From Rhodobacterales bacterium UBA3080 (GTDB lineage: Bacteria > Pseudomonadota > Alphaproteobacteria > Rhodobacterales > Rhodobacteraceae), in NCBI GenBank assembly GCA_002366645.1, contig DFBM01000028.1, positions 1-35,082 on the forward strand: 35,082 nucleotides of DNA, given 5' to 3'. Shown here in pieces: positions 1 to 10,416 of this stretch. The notes beneath the pieces were generated by a model. It saw nothing but the letters and a program-made list of their open reading frames with translations. It was not told the origin of the DNA and searched no databases. Numbering within the stretch: the stretch's first letter is position 1; each line of letters begins with the position of its first letter. The position numbers were made by a program, and so were the translations under genes.

Positions 1-591
1 GCTGGCGTTAGCAGTTTTGAATCGCGTGATGCGGTGGTTGATATTTTGCTTGGGCTATCGGCCGATTGTATCAAGCCGCGCAGCGCAATCGTGATTGGCG
101 CGAAGGGGCGTTCTGGCAAAGGGGCAACCGAAGCTTTGAAGCTGGCGGGGTTTGAAGTGACCGAGTGGGATATCGAGGAGACTCGCAATCTTGATCGTGT
201 AGCGCTTATGGCGCATGACTTACTTGTCAATTGTGTACTGATGACCGGACCCGGGTTGAGGTTGTTGGCGTCGGACGACATCGGTAACCCGCAAAATTTT
301 ATTCAAATGATTGCGGATGTTTCCTGTGATCCTTTTAGCAATTTTAATCCTTTGCCAATTTACGATGAACCCTCTGCTTGGGAGCGGCCTTTCTTCAACT
401 TGGGTAAAAACGGAATCCGCGAGGAACTAGAGCTCACAGCTATCGACAATTTACCGTCATTGCTTCCGCGTGAGGCGAGCGAGGATTTTTCGGCGCAAAT
501 GGTTAAGCCTTTGTTTCGGTATCCCGATGGGGAAGAATGGCAAAATGCGCTGAAGGTGTTTGATGCCGCCATTGAACGTGCGGGTTTTTGA
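1..591 (+). CDS. Saccharopine dehydrogenase (NAD+, L-lysine-forming), 3' part
   Basis: This is the C-terminal part of a Lys1-type saccharopine dehydrogenase. The reading frame is open from base 1, so the true start lies outside the window. The family interconverts saccharopine with lysine and 2-oxoglutarate using NAD. A Rossmann glycine-rich loop (GAKGRSGKG) is visible, followed by a W-D-x-E-E-T segment. The family-typical stretch DVSCDPFSNFNPLP comes next, then LELTAIDNLPSLLPREAS near the end. The TGA stop at 589-591 overlaps the TTG start of the next gene, so the two are probably translationally coupled. The family assignment is by recognition of these motifs. The physiological direction (lysine breakdown or synthesis) cannot be told from this fragment. 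Confidence 0.85.
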   Translation, partial: AGVSSFESRDAVVDILLGLSADCIKPRSAIVIGAKGRSGKGATEALKLAGFEVTEWDIEETRNLDRVALMAHDLLVNCVLMTGPGLRLLASDDIGNPQNFIQMIADVSCDPFSNFNPLPIYDEPSAWERPFFNLGKNGIREELELTAIDNLPSLLPREASEDFSAQMVKPLFRYPDGEEWQNALKVFDAAIERAGF

Positions 592-917
592 CGGAAGCGG
601 TCTCAACGATTCGGAATCTCGGTCCTGCGACGGAGGCAATGTTTACGCGCGCGGGGATCACCTCGGCAAAACAACTTAGAGAGATCGGGGCGGACGAAGC
701 GTATCGGCGTGTTCTTGAAGCAGGCGTACGCCCACATTTTATCGGTTTCTACGCGTTGGTAATGGGATTGCAGGGTCGTCCATGGGGCGATTGCCAAGGC
801 GTGGAAAAAGAAGCGCTTCGTGTGAGGTTTGACCGGCTAGTTGCGGGTACAAAGAAAAAGGACCGCCCCGATATCGAGGCGATCCTTGATAACTTTGGTG
901 TCAGGCGTGAGCCTTAG
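588..917 (+). CDS. TfoX/Sxy C-terminal-domain protein
   Basis: This 109-residue protein is almost entirely a TfoX C-terminal domain, a helix-hairpin-helix-like fold. The segment from about residue 7 (STIRNLGPATE) through PHFIGFYALVMGLQGRPW is characteristic. In gammaproteobacteria the full TfoX/Sxy protein has an N-terminal domain as well and promotes competence gene expression. That domain is absent here, so a competence role should not be assumed. The TTG start at 588 is chosen because it forms a TTGA overlap with the upstream stop and because the domain begins a few residues later; no ATG fits. The last four bases overlap the convergent ndk gene. Confidence 0.8.
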   Translation: MTEAVSTIRNLGPATEAMFTRAGITSAKQLREIGADEAYRRVLEAGVRPHFIGFYALVMGLQGRPWGDCQGVEKEALRVRFDRLVAGTKKKDRPDIEAILDNFGVRREP

Positions 918-1336
918 CCAACGATTTCCAGACCGGCGAAGAAATACGCGATCTCTTCAGCAGCAGTTTCAGGAGCGTCGGAACCGTGAACCGAGTTTTC
1001 GCCAATCGACAGAGCGAATTCTTTACGGATTGTACCCTCGTCAGCCTCAGCCGGGTTGGTTGCACCCATCACTTCGCGGTTCTTCAGAACTGCGTTTTCG
1101 CCTTCGAGAACCTGAACAACGATTGGCTCGGAAGCCATGAATTCGCAGAGTTCGTCGTAGAATGGGCGCTCGGCGTGGACAGCGTAGAATACGCCAGCCT
1201 GAGCTTTGGACAGGTGGATGCGTTTCTGGGCTACGACGCGTAGGCCGGCAGCTTCGAACTTGGCGTTGATTACGCCAGTCAGGTTGCGTTTTGTTGCATC
1301 TGGTTTAATGATCGAGAATGTGCGTTGGATAGCCAT
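914..1336 (-). CDS. ndk: Nucleoside diphosphate kinase
   Basis: Ndk transfers the gamma-phosphate of ATP to nucleoside diphosphates through a phosphohistidine, balancing the NTP and dNTP pools. The protein is 140 residues, the usual bacterial length. It starts MAIQRTFSIIKPDA, the typical N-terminus, and contains the NVHGSD-type active-site motif here read as SVHGSD, which carries the catalytic histidine, near residue 117. The open frame extends 21 codons further upstream. The ATG at 1336 is chosen because it is preceded by AAAGGA and matches the family start. The stop overlaps the convergent TfoX-domain gene by four bases. Confidence 0.97.
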   Translation of the reverse strand: MAIQRTFSIIKPDATKRNLTGVINAKFEAAGLRVVAQKRIHLSKAQAGVFYAVHAERPFYDELCEFMASEPIVVQVLEGENAVLKNREVMGATNPAEADEGTIRKEFALSIGENSVHGSDAPETAAEEIAYFFAGLEIVG

Positions 1337-1437
1337 GTTGTTGGTCCTTTGAAAAGTCGGGCCAACTGGCCCCGTTTGTCTCTGGCGCGCAACTAACATG
1401 GGTTCCGAGCCCTGTGAAGCCCCTAAATCCTAACCCA

Positions 1438-1466
1438 TTGACTTGGGCGCAAAGAACGGCGACATA
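1438..1466 (+). promoter_or_regulatory. Possible promoter giving a leaderless ABC-F mRNA
   Basis: TTGACT at 1438-1443 is followed after 17 bases by GACATA at 1461-1466, which would place the transcription start at about the ATG at 1474. No Shine-Dalgarno-like purine run stands directly before that ATG. The -35 is good and the -10 is poor, so this is a weak prediction. Confidence 0.3.
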
Positions 1467-1473
1467 GCCGCTC

Positions 1474-3318
1474 ATGCTAGCCATTAAAAACATATCGTTC
1501 ACCCTCGAGGGTCGAAAGCTGATTGACAGCTCCACCGTCACAATTCCAACTGGCCATAAGGTAGGAATCGTGGGGCGTAATGGTGCTGGTAAAACCACAC
1601 TGTTCAGACTTATCCGCGGCGAGTGGGTTCTGGACGAAGGCGAGATTGAAATTCCGCGCGGCACGCGCATAGGCGGAGTATCGCAGGAAGTTCCGTCCGG
1701 CCCAGAAAAACTGATTGATGTGGTTCTGGCTGCCGATGTCGAACGTACCGAGCTTCTGGCCGAGGCTGAAACAGCCACCGATCCGACGCGCATTTCCGAC
1801 ATTTATTTGCGCCTTGCTGATATCGAAGCACATTCTGCCGAAGCCCGTGCTGCCAGTATTTTGCACGGTCTTGGATTCGATAGCGACGCCCAACAACGCC
1901 CCTGCTCCGATTATTCAGGCGGCTGGCGGATGCGCGTGGCTTTGGCTGCGGTTTTGTTCGCACAACCGGATTTCCTGCTGCTCGACGAGCCGACTAACTA
2001 TCTGGACCTCGAAGGTGCAATCTGGCTCGAAAATTATTTGACGCGGTATCCGCACACAGTTCTGATTATCAGCCATGACAAAGCCTTGTTGAACCGCTCG
2101 GTCACATCGATCATGCATTTGGATCAGCAAAAGCTGACCCTATATACCGGCAACTACGACACGTTCGAGCGTACGCGCCGCGCCAAACTTGACCAGATAA
2201 TCTCGCAAAAGAAAAAGCAGGATGCCGCGCGCGAGCATATGCAGGCCTATGTTGATCGCTTCCGTTACTCGGCCAGCAAAGCAAAGCAGGCGCAAAGCCG
2301 GATTAAGGCGCTCGAAAAAATGGGAACCATTGCCCCGATCGTTGGCGATCACGTAGCGCCTTTCAACTTCCCGGAGCCTGAAGAGTTAAGCCCGCCAATT
2401 GTGCGGCTAGAAAATGCCAGTGTCGGTTACGACGGTAAGCCGATCCTGCGTGATCTGGATCTGCGCATCGATCAGGACGACCGGATTGCTCTGTTAGGCG
2501 CGAACGGGCAAGGCAAATCGACTTTTGCCAAACTTATTGCGGATCGCCTGCAAGTGATGTCAGGCAGCAAGTATTCCTCGTCCAAACTTCGGGTTGGATT
2601 CTTTGCTCAGCATCAAGTCGATGAACTGGAACTCGACGAAACGCCAATCCAGCACGTTCAACGACTGCGACCGAAGGAACTACCGGGAAGAATCCGCTCA
2701 CGTTTGGCGGCCGGCGGCTTACATGCGGAAGTGGTTGAAACCAAGGTTGGGCGCCTGTCAGGTGGGCAAAAGGCACGACTTTCGCTGCTGATTGCAACAA
2801 TTGACGCTCCACATCTTATTATCCTCGACGAACCGACAAACCACCTTGATATCCAAAGCCGCGAAGCGTTGGTACAAGCGTTGACCGAATACACGGGCGC
2901 CGTAATCTTAGTCAGCCACGACCAGTCACTGGTCGAGCTCGTGGCCGATCGCTTGTGGCTGGTGAAAGACGGAAAAGTAGCGCCGTACACCGAGGATATG
3001 GACGCTTATCGCAAAATGCTCCTGTCGGAGCGCGGCGGCGTAACAAAGTCCGAGAAGAAAAAGCAAAAAGGCAAGCGGCCGGCCAAGGTATCGAAAGAAA
3101 AACTTCGCGAAGAAGTCACGACCTGCGAGGAGCGTGTGTCAAAACTTCAGGAAATGCGTGATAAGCTGGATTTGAAGATGGCAGAACCGGGTTTTTACGA
3201 CGGTGAAGCGGCTGCAATTAGCATGTGGCAAAAGAAACATGCGGAAGTTACCGAAGGGTTGGAGCGGGCCGAGGGATTATGGATGTCCGCGCTCGAAAAG
3301 CTGGAAGCAAGGGACTGA
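1474..3318 (+). CDS. ABC-F family ATPase (YheS/Uup-like)
   Basis: This 614-residue protein has two ABC ATPase domains and no membrane segments, which marks the ABC-F translation-factor family rather than a transporter. First domain: Walker A GRNGAGKT at about residues 34-41, signature SGGWRMRV near 148, and LDEPTNYLD from 170. An interdomain linker with SKAKQAQSRIKALEKM follows. Second domain: Walker A GANGQGKS from 342, signature LSGGQ near 427, and LDEPTNHLD near 451. The C-terminal tail has a lysine-rich run and a predicted coiled coil. ABC-F proteins bind the ribosomal E site and relieve stalls. The linker resembles YheS and eukaryotic ABCF3 more than antibiotic-resistance ABC-Fs. marC starts one base after its stop. 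Confidence 0.9.
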   Translation: MLAIKNISFTLEGRKLIDSSTVTIPTGHKVGIVGRNGAGKTTLFRLIRGEWVLDEGEIEIPRGTRIGGVSQEVPSGPEKLIDVVLAADVERTELLAEAETATDPTRISDIYLRLADIEAHSAEARAASILHGLGFDSDAQQRPCSDYSGGWRMRVALAAVLFAQPDFLLLDEPTNYLDLEGAIWLENYLTRYPHTVLIISHDKALLNRSVTSIMHLDQQKLTLYTGNYDTFERTRRAKLDQIISQKKKQDAAREHMQAYVDRFRYSASKAKQAQSRIKALEKMGTIAPIVGDHVAPFNFPEPEELSPPIVRLENASVGYDGKPILRDLDLRIDQDDRIALLGANGQGKSTFAKLIADRLQVMSGSKYSSSKLRVGFFAQHQVDELELDETPIQHVQRLRPKELPGRIRSRLAAGGLHAEVVETKVGRLSGGQKARLSLLIATIDAPHLIILDEPTNHLDIQSREALVQALTEYTGAVILVSHDQSLVELVADRLWLVKDGKVAPYTEDMDAYRKMLLSERGGVTKSEKKKQKGKRPAKVSKEKLREEVTTCEERVSKLQEMRDKLDLKMAEPGFYDGEAAAISMWQKKHAEVTEGLERAEGLWMSALEKLEARD

Positions 3319-3319
3319 T

Positions 3320-3943
3320 ATGGAACTGGAACTGGCAATCTCCGCGTTTGTGACGCTGTTTGTGATTATCGATCCCATCGGTTTGACACCTTTGTTTGTG
3401 GCGATGACCGCCGGAAAAACATCGGCCCAGCGACGCAGCATTGCGATTAGGGCAGTGCTAACCGGCGCAGGCATATTGGCCGTATTCGGTGTAGCCGGTG
3501 AGTTCATGTTAACAAAAATTGGCATCGGCATGCCGGCTTTCCGTATCTCCGGCGGCATTTTACTATTCTTGACCGCGATCGAAATGCTGTTTGAAAAACG
3601 CACTCCGCGTCGAGAAAAAACTGCTGAAGACGATGACGGGAACGATCCGGCGGTTTTCCCGCTCGCGATGCCTTTGATTAGCGGTCCGGGTGCTATGACG
3701 TCGATGATCCTGTTGACCGGGCAATATTCCGGCGACGTGGGTAGTCAAGTTCTAGTGCACGTCGTAATGCTATCGGTATTGCTTATTGTCTTCTTGATGT
3801 TCATGACCAGCGGTGTACTGGAACGTGTTCTGGGCCACACCGGCATCAATTTGGTGACCCGCCTGATGGGCATGTTCCTGGCCGCACTATCCGTGCAATT
3901 CGTGCTGGACGGCGTTCGCGCATACGGTCTGTTCGGCCTTTAG
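3320..3943 (+). CDS. MarC-family integral membrane protein
   Basis: This 207-residue protein has about six hydrophobic segments and the conserved MarC opening: a first helix ending in FVIIDPIGLTPLFV, followed later by PLAMPLISGPGAMTSMILL. The molecular function of MarC/UPF0056 proteins is not established; early links to multiple antibiotic resistance were not upheld. The open frame runs 39 codons further upstream into the ABC-F gene. The ATG at 3320 is chosen because it follows the ABC-F TGA by one base (TGATATG) and gives the usual family N-terminus, MELELAISAF. The TAG stop overlaps the convergent holC by four bases. Confidence 0.88.
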   Translation: MELELAISAFVTLFVIIDPIGLTPLFVAMTAGKTSAQRRSIAIRAVLTGAGILAVFGVAGEFMLTKIGIGMPAFRISGGILLFLTAIEMLFEKRTPRREKTAEDDDGNDPAVFPLAMPLISGPGAMTSMILLTGQYSGDVGSQVLVHVVMLSVLLIVFLMFMTSGVLERVLGHTGINLVTRLMGMFLAALSVQFVLDGVRAYGLFGL

Positions 3944-4404
3944 TCAGGCGTGTTTTCGGCTTTTTGAACCCAGCGGCCGTCATCTTGCGCCCAGTATTTG
4001 GCAGGCAACTTAGCAGCAGTAGTGCTTTTCCAGCCCTCGCGCGCAGCAGCGAGGGCATCAGCGTCATTGCCATCGAAAAGCACACAGACGCGGTCAAAGG
4101 TCGCCATGTTTTCAAACGGATACTCCGCCCCGTCCACCAACATAAGAATATCGGCTTCGTTGGGTTCGTCGTCACCAACAGTCAGATATATGGGTTGATC
4201 TTTGGCGCTGTCCCTTGCAGTGCCATGCGGTAGAAATGAATCTGCGCGGTAGGTCCACAGTGCATTGTCGAGAAATTCCAATCGACTAGCGTCGCGCCCT
4301 TTTACCAACACGCGCCAACCCCGCTGCAACGACTTCTCCAGAAGTTCTGGCAAAGTACGCTCCAACGGGGTTTGGGTCAGGTGATAGAAGAGAACTTCTG
4401 CCAA
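3940..4404 (-). CDS. holC: DNA polymerase III chi subunit
   Basis: Chi connects the clamp-loader complex to single-stranded DNA-binding protein at the replication fork. The 154-residue product begins AEVLFYHLTQTPLE and continues into LLEKSLQRGWRVLVKG. Later segments include LDNALWTY, FLPHG and DQPIYLT, a pattern typical of alphaproteobacterial HolC. The start is a TTG at 4404, two bases after the pepA stop. A GAGGA in the end of pepA provides the ribosome-binding site, and no downstream ATG would keep the conserved N-terminus. The pepA-holC pairing is common in proteobacteria. The tail end overlaps marC on the other strand. Confidence 0.9.
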   Translation of the reverse strand: MAEVLFYHLTQTPLERTLPELLEKSLQRGWRVLVKGRDASRLEFLDNALWTYRADSFLPHGTARDSAKDQPIYLTVGDDEPNEADILMLVDGAEYPFENMATFDRVCVLFDGNDADALAAAREGWKSTTAAKLPAKYWAQDDGRWVQKAENTPD

Positions 4405-4406
4405 TA

Positions 4407-5873
<1,467 letters not shown>

Positions 5874-5935
5874 TATGCTCTCCTCAAAAGCTGGCAGAAT
5901 CTTGCTGTCTACAGTCCTATCGCGATATCTGCGGG

Positions 5936-5964
5936 TTGACCAGTTGGGGGTGACGAAATAGGCG
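5936..5964 (+). promoter_or_regulatory. Weak candidate promoter for the lptF operon
   Basis: TTGACC at 5936-5941 is followed after 17 bases by TAGGCG at 5959-5964 in the pepA-lptF divergent gap. The -35 is good and the -10 is poor. It is the best-spaced candidate I see for the long lptF-to-rsmA operon. Confidence 0.22.
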
Positions 5965-6006
5965 GGAATGGGTAAACTGTGCCAAACATTAAGGGTAAAA
6001 CGACTC

Positions 6007-7128
6007 GTGAACCGGCTAGATAGATATTTGTTTTTTCAACAACTTGGGCCGTTCGGTTTTTTTGCACTGGCGCTTGCCGGTATCATATGGCTGGCACAGA
6101 CGCTGCCGTTGATGGAAATTATCATCGACAGCGGTCAATCAGGATTTATTTTTCTGGAATTTGCCACCCTGATTTTGCCCAACGTTTTAATCGTGGTGCT
6201 GCCAATAGCGGTTTTTGTGTCAACGATGTTCGCGATTAACCGGCTATTTGGCGAATCCGAAATGGTGGTAATTCTGGCGGCAGGCTGGCGCCCTACCCGA
6301 ATTATTCGCGCAACCATTGCGGTTGGTTTAATCGTAACGGCCGGGATGACCGTTTTACTTGTAATTTTACAACCGTTATCGGCAACCCGACTGGCGGCAC
6401 GTGTTTTCGAGGTCAGACAAGACGCGATTGGCACCCTGCTCAAAGAGAAGCAGTTTTTGCACCCGATTGATGGCATAACCATCTACATCAAAGATTCCAG
6501 CAAAGCCGGCGAAATCGACGGGCTTTTTCTCCATGATCAAACCGACTTTGCCAATCCCGTCACATATTCGGCTACACAAGCGCTTTTGCTGCAAGACGGA
6601 GAAGAGCTTCGGCTGGTCATGCATCAGGGAGTTATGCAGCAATATTCTCTCGTCGACCGAACGCTAAACACCATCGAGTTTGAAAAATTTGTATTCGATT
6701 TAAGCTTGCTGTTGGGCGAGAGCGGAGTTCGAGGGCGTTCGCCTTTGGAATACGGGATTTCCGACTTGCTAAACCCCGAAAAAATTATCGCTGAAGGCGG
6801 GGGCCGCAGTGCGGCGGCTTATCTGGCCGAGGGCCATCAAAAGCTGGCTCTACCGGTTTTGGGTTTGGCTCTGCCAATTTTTGCTTTCGCGATGCTGATG
6901 TCGGCCAATTACCGGCGCACGGGGCTCGGGGGGCGTATTGGCCTGACCGGCGCAATTGGCGTTTTTGTGATGGGCTTGACTTTGATGATCAAAACCTGGG
7001 TGATTAGTAATCCGGAGTTCTTTCTGGCGTCCTATGCCCCACCGCTAATATGCTTAATTATTGCTGCGTTTCTTCTGTCCAAGAACCGGCTGAACCGCAC
7101 CCTCCGGCGACCAATGGCGAGGGCGTAG
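6007..7128 (+). CDS. lptF: LPS export system permease LptF
   Basis: LptF is one of the two inner-membrane permeases of the LptB2FG ABC exporter that extracts LPS from the inner membrane and passes it to LptC. The 373-residue product has three N-terminal membrane helices, a periplasmic beta-jellyroll domain (roughly residues 130-260), and three C-terminal helices. Conserved sections include NRLFGESEMVVILAAGWRP, the coupling region that meets LptB. GTG at 6007 is preferred, with AAGGG 11 bases upstream and the N-terminus NRLDRYLFFQQL typical for the family. An ATG at 5968 would add 13 residues but has poor ribosome-site spacing. lptG follows after one base. Confidence 0.9.
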   Translation: MNRLDRYLFFQQLGPFGFFALALAGIIWLAQTLPLMEIIIDSGQSGFIFLEFATLILPNVLIVVLPIAVFVSTMFAINRLFGESEMVVILAAGWRPTRIIRATIAVGLIVTAGMTVLLVILQPLSATRLAARVFEVRQDAIGTLLKEKQFLHPIDGITIYIKDSSKAGEIDGLFLHDQTDFANPVTYSATQALLLQDGEELRLVMHQGVMQQYSLVDRTLNTIEFEKFVFDLSLLLGESGVRGRSPLEYGISDLLNPEKIIAEGGGRSAAAYLAEGHQKLALPVLGLALPIFAFAMLMSANYRRTGLGGRIGLTGAIGVFVMGLTLMIKTWVISNPEFFLASYAPPLICLIIAAFLLSKNRLNRTLRRPMARA

Positions 7129-7129
7129 C

Positions 7130-8230
7130 GTGACCTTATACTTTTACATCGCCCGAAAATTCTTGGTAAACCTGTTGCGCGTCCAAGGCGGATTGGCTGC
7201 GTTAATTGTGCTCATGGTGTCGACGGACGTAATGCGTTTTCTGTCTGAACGCGGGGTTGAAGCGATCGTTTACGCCCAACTCATTCTGGTGACAGTCCCC
7301 GAGTCGCTGTCGGTAACTTTCCCTTTGGTTGTTTTACTGGGAAGCATGTTCACATTTCTCGGCCTGTCTCGTTCATCCGAATTGGTGATCGTTCGCGCCT
7401 CAGGTGTTTCGGCACTGAAAATGTTGATGGCACCGATCACCGTTTCAATACTACTGGGGGTTATTGGCGTCGGAATTATGAATCCGATCATCGCCGCTAC
7501 CATCCGAAAAACGGCGGAGATACACGAGCGGTATACGGGCAACGCAGGCAACCAGATGTCGGTTTCCCGCGATGGCTTGTGGCTACGTCAATCTGGCGAA
7601 AACAGCAATTTCGTCATTCAGGCGCGAAATTCAAGCAGCAACGGCGATTTGCTCTACGGTGTGCGTTTTCACGAGTTTTCCAACGATGGAACGCTGGTTC
7701 GCAGAATCGAGGCGTCGCGCGCCGAGTTGCAACCAGGTGCATGGCGCCTGATAAACGCGACGCAATGGAAATTTCTGGACAAGAACCTTTTCGAAACCAG
7801 CGACGTTCGCAGATTCGACGAAATCAATCTGCCGACCGATTTGACAACCGAACGAATTCTCAACAGTTTTGCGGCTCCGAACTCGATTTCGGTATGGCGT
7901 ATCCCCGCGTTTATTACCCAGCTAGAAGCGTCGGGTTTCTCGGCCGTAAGGCATCAAGTGTTTTTGCAGTCACAACTTTCCATCCCGTTACTTCTGGTTG
8001 CGATGATGCTAATTGGCGCTACGTTCTCATTGCGGCATGCCCGCTCCGGGAATGCCGGCGTCATGGCTTTGATGGCGTTATTGTCCGGTTTCTTTCTATT
8101 CGCGGTCAAGGATGTTGCCGAATCGCTCGGACAGGCCCAAGAAGTTCCGATAGTGCTGGCAACTTGGGCACCTGCCGCTGCAGCCGCGCTTTTTGCGTTG
8201 GCCTTTGTGCTGCATCTCGAGGATGGCTAG
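7130..8230 (+). CDS. lptG: LPS export system permease LptG
   Basis: LptG is the second permease of LptB2FG and dimerises with LptF. The 366-residue product has the same six-helix plan with a periplasmic domain at about residues 125-265. It has the family stretch SRSSELVIVRASGVSALKML at the cytoplasmic coupling loop. The GTG at 7130 lies one base after the lptF stop (TAGCGTG) and gives the usual N-terminus with an aromatic-rich YFYIARKFL. Neither lptA, lptB nor lptC is in the window, which is normal because these usually sit elsewhere in alphaproteobacteria. Confidence 0.92.
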   Translation: MTLYFYIARKFLVNLLRVQGGLAALIVLMVSTDVMRFLSERGVEAIVYAQLILVTVPESLSVTFPLVVLLGSMFTFLGLSRSSELVIVRASGVSALKMLMAPITVSILLGVIGVGIMNPIIAATIRKTAEIHERYTGNAGNQMSVSRDGLWLRQSGENSNFVIQARNSSSNGDLLYGVRFHEFSNDGTLVRRIEASRAELQPGAWRLINATQWKFLDKNLFETSDVRRFDEINLPTDLTTERILNSFAAPNSISVWRIPAFITQLEASGFSAVRHQVFLQSQLSIPLLLVAMMLIGATFSLRHARSGNAGVMALMALLSGFFLFAVKDVAESLGQAQEVPIVLATWAPAAAAALFALAFVLHLEDG

Positions 8231-8234
8231 GTTT

Positions 8235-10394
8235 ATGAAGCGGTACTTTAATCTCGATGGTTTTGATCAACTGCGGCGACAGTTCGTTGCAGTGACCTTG
8301 ATTATTGCTTTCGGCCTCTTGCCTGCCGCGTCCATTGCGCAAACAGATAGTCCGATAAGCTTTCTGGCTGATACCATTAACCTTGACCAGAGCACCGGAA
8401 TCCTTACGGCAACGGGCAACGTCGAAGTATTCTTCGGCGACGCCTTCCTGAAAGCCAAAAGCATCAGATATGACTCCCTAAAAGGAGCGATAACCGCCGA
8501 AGGTCCAATCATTCTTACCGACGCCAGTGGATCTGTGATCCTCGCGGACTTCGCCGAACTTTCGAGCGACCTGACACAAGGATTGATTCAGGGGGCCAAG
8601 GTTTTACTCGAAAATCAGCTACAGCTGGCTTCGACAGAATTCCAACGAACCGAGGGACGTTTTGACACGATGACAAATGTCGTCGCAAGTTCCTGCGAAG
8701 TATGTGCCGCCCGTCCTATTCCTGTCTGGCAAGTCCGTGCCCAACAGGTCATACGCGACAATGAAAACAAACAGATCCATTTCCGAAATGCTACTTTCGA
8801 AGTACTCGGATTACCCATCTTCTTTCTACCCTACATGCGAATACCAGACCCCTCGGTGACCCGCGCATCGGGTTTCTTGCGACCCAGCATCCTCTCGTCT
8901 GAGTATTTTGGCGATGCAATAAAGCTTCCTTACTTTCTGGTGATAAGCGATTATGCGGATGCGACTTTCACGCCAACGCTCACCTTCTCGGGTGCAAAGG
9001 TAGTCGATGCCCAGTATCGGCAGCGGTTCAAGAATGGCGGATTTAATACCTTTGCTGCCCTTGCCGTCGCTGACGAGTCCGGTGATTTTGGCCGTGGTTT
9101 TTTTGCAATAGACGGCAGTTTCGACATTTTTGACGATATGACGCTGGCATTCTCCGCGACGGCACCGTCTGACGACGGATTTTTGAGGCAGTACAATTAC
9201 GATGACACCGACCGTCTGGTGAGTGAAGTTAGCGTTAGCAGATACCGCGATCACAGCTACTTCGCGCTTGCGACCGCCATCATGACCAGTTTGAGGGATG
9301 ACGAAGACGACAACACGATACCGTTTGTCTTTCCCGAGGTTTCCTATCGAAGCTATCGAAATGACACCATCTACGACGGCAAATTCGGCTACGATCTAGG
9401 GATTCTCGGACTTTCGCGCAACGTTGGACAGGACGTTTTGCGCGTAAGCGGCGGGATGGACTGGCACGTACCGCTCGAACTTCCATTGGGCCTGCGCGCA
9501 TCGGGTTTCGCCAGCCTTGATGCTGACTTTTATAAGGTTTGGGATAGTGTTGATTTCGACAATGATTTGTTAATTAGCATCCACCCCTCCATCGGCGCGG
9601 ACATTCGGTGGCCGCTATCAAAAACGACAGACTCAGCAAGGCATGTTCTCGAGCCAATTGTTCAGTTACTTTATACGGCCGATCCTTCCATTAACGATAC
9701 CGTTCCAAATGAAGATAGCCTTCAGATCGAATTCGATGAAACAAACCTATTTGATCTCAACAGGTTTCCGGGTCTCGATGCGTCGGAAACAGGATTTCGG
9801 ACAAACATCGGCGCCAACTACACCATTTTTGACGATGATGGCTGGTCTGTGGGCGTGGCCGGTGGTCTGGTGTTTCGATCTGAACCCTCGCCGCAATTTG
9901 ACGCGGATTCCCTGCTTGGCGGGTCAAGATCCGGCATCCTTGGCGCGGTCAGCTTCGATTTCGCACCAAATTACAAAGTGATTGGGCGTTTTCTGTTTGA
10001 TGATGACTTCGATTTCAAACGCAGTGATACGCAGTTCGAATTTACCTTCGACAAGTGGGATCTCGATGGTTCACTGGTATATCTTGCGCCTGACTCGCTC
10101 GCACTGGCATCGGAGGAGCGGAGCGAAGGAACCATCGCTGCTGCCTACCGGATCGCCGACAATTGGGAACTCGATGTTGAATGGCAGCGTGATTTGTTGG
10201 AAAAAGAAGACGTATTTGGCGGCATGGGCGTAACTTATGGCAACGAATGTATAGAAATCGGTCTTTCCCTCTCGCGCCGCTTCACTTCTTCGAATAATGT
10301 CTCGCCATCGACAGATATCGACCTGACAATTCAGCTTGCGGGATTCGGTGGAACGTCGCAGAATAAATGGCCGACGGCACGTTGTGTTTATTAA
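8235..10394 (+). CDS. lptD: LPS assembly protein LptD (OstA)
   Basis: LptD is the outer-membrane beta-barrel that, with the lipoprotein LptE, inserts LPS into the outer leaflet. The 719-residue product starts with a signal peptide likely cut after A-S-I-A (about residue 32). An OstA jellyroll domain follows at about 35-150 (GILTATGNVEVFFG), then a long barrel region rich in alternating and aromatic residues. Four cysteines stand out: Cys154 and Cys157 after the jellyroll, and Cys672 and Cys717 near the end, matching the two inter-domain disulfides of LptD. ATG 8235 is chosen; an in-frame ATG at 8223, overlapping the lptG stop, is an alternative. SurA, which helps fold LptD, is encoded next. 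Confidence 0.92.
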   Translation: MKRYFNLDGFDQLRRQFVAVTLIIAFGLLPAASIAQTDSPISFLADTINLDQSTGILTATGNVEVFFGDAFLKAKSIRYDSLKGAITAEGPIILTDASGSVILADFAELSSDLTQGLIQGAKVLLENQLQLASTEFQRTEGRFDTMTNVVASSCEVCAARPIPVWQVRAQQVIRDNENKQIHFRNATFEVLGLPIFFLPYMRIPDPSVTRASGFLRPSILSSEYFGDAIKLPYFLVISDYADATFTPTLTFSGAKVVDAQYRQRFKNGGFNTFAALAVADESGDFGRGFFAIDGSFDIFDDMTLAFSATAPSDDGFLRQYNYDDTDRLVSEVSVSRYRDHSYFALATAIMTSLRDDEDDNTIPFVFPEVSYRSYRNDTIYDGKFGYDLGILGLSRNVGQDVLRVSGGMDWHVPLELPLGLRASGFASLDADFYKVWDSVDFDNDLLISIHPSIGADIRWPLSKTTDSARHVLEPIVQLLYTADPSINDTVPNEDSLQIEFDETNLFDLNRFPGLDASETGFRTNIGANYTIFDDDGWSVGVAGGLVFRSEPSPQFDADSLLGGSRSGILGAVSFDFAPNYKVIGRFLFDDDFDFKRSDTQFEFTFDKWDLDGSLVYLAPDSLALASEERSEGTIAAAYRIADNWELDVEWQRDLLEKEDVFGGMGVTYGNECIEIGLSLSRRFTSSNNVSPSTDIDLTIQLAGFGGTSQNKWPTARCVY

Positions 10395-10416
10395 GTTTAA
10401 GTACGAGGTTTTAATA

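Noticed and set aside
3203..3319. 39-codon N-terminal extension of MarC
   Set aside because: Lies inside the ABC-F gene and lacks similarity to MarC; the ATG at 3320 gives the family start.
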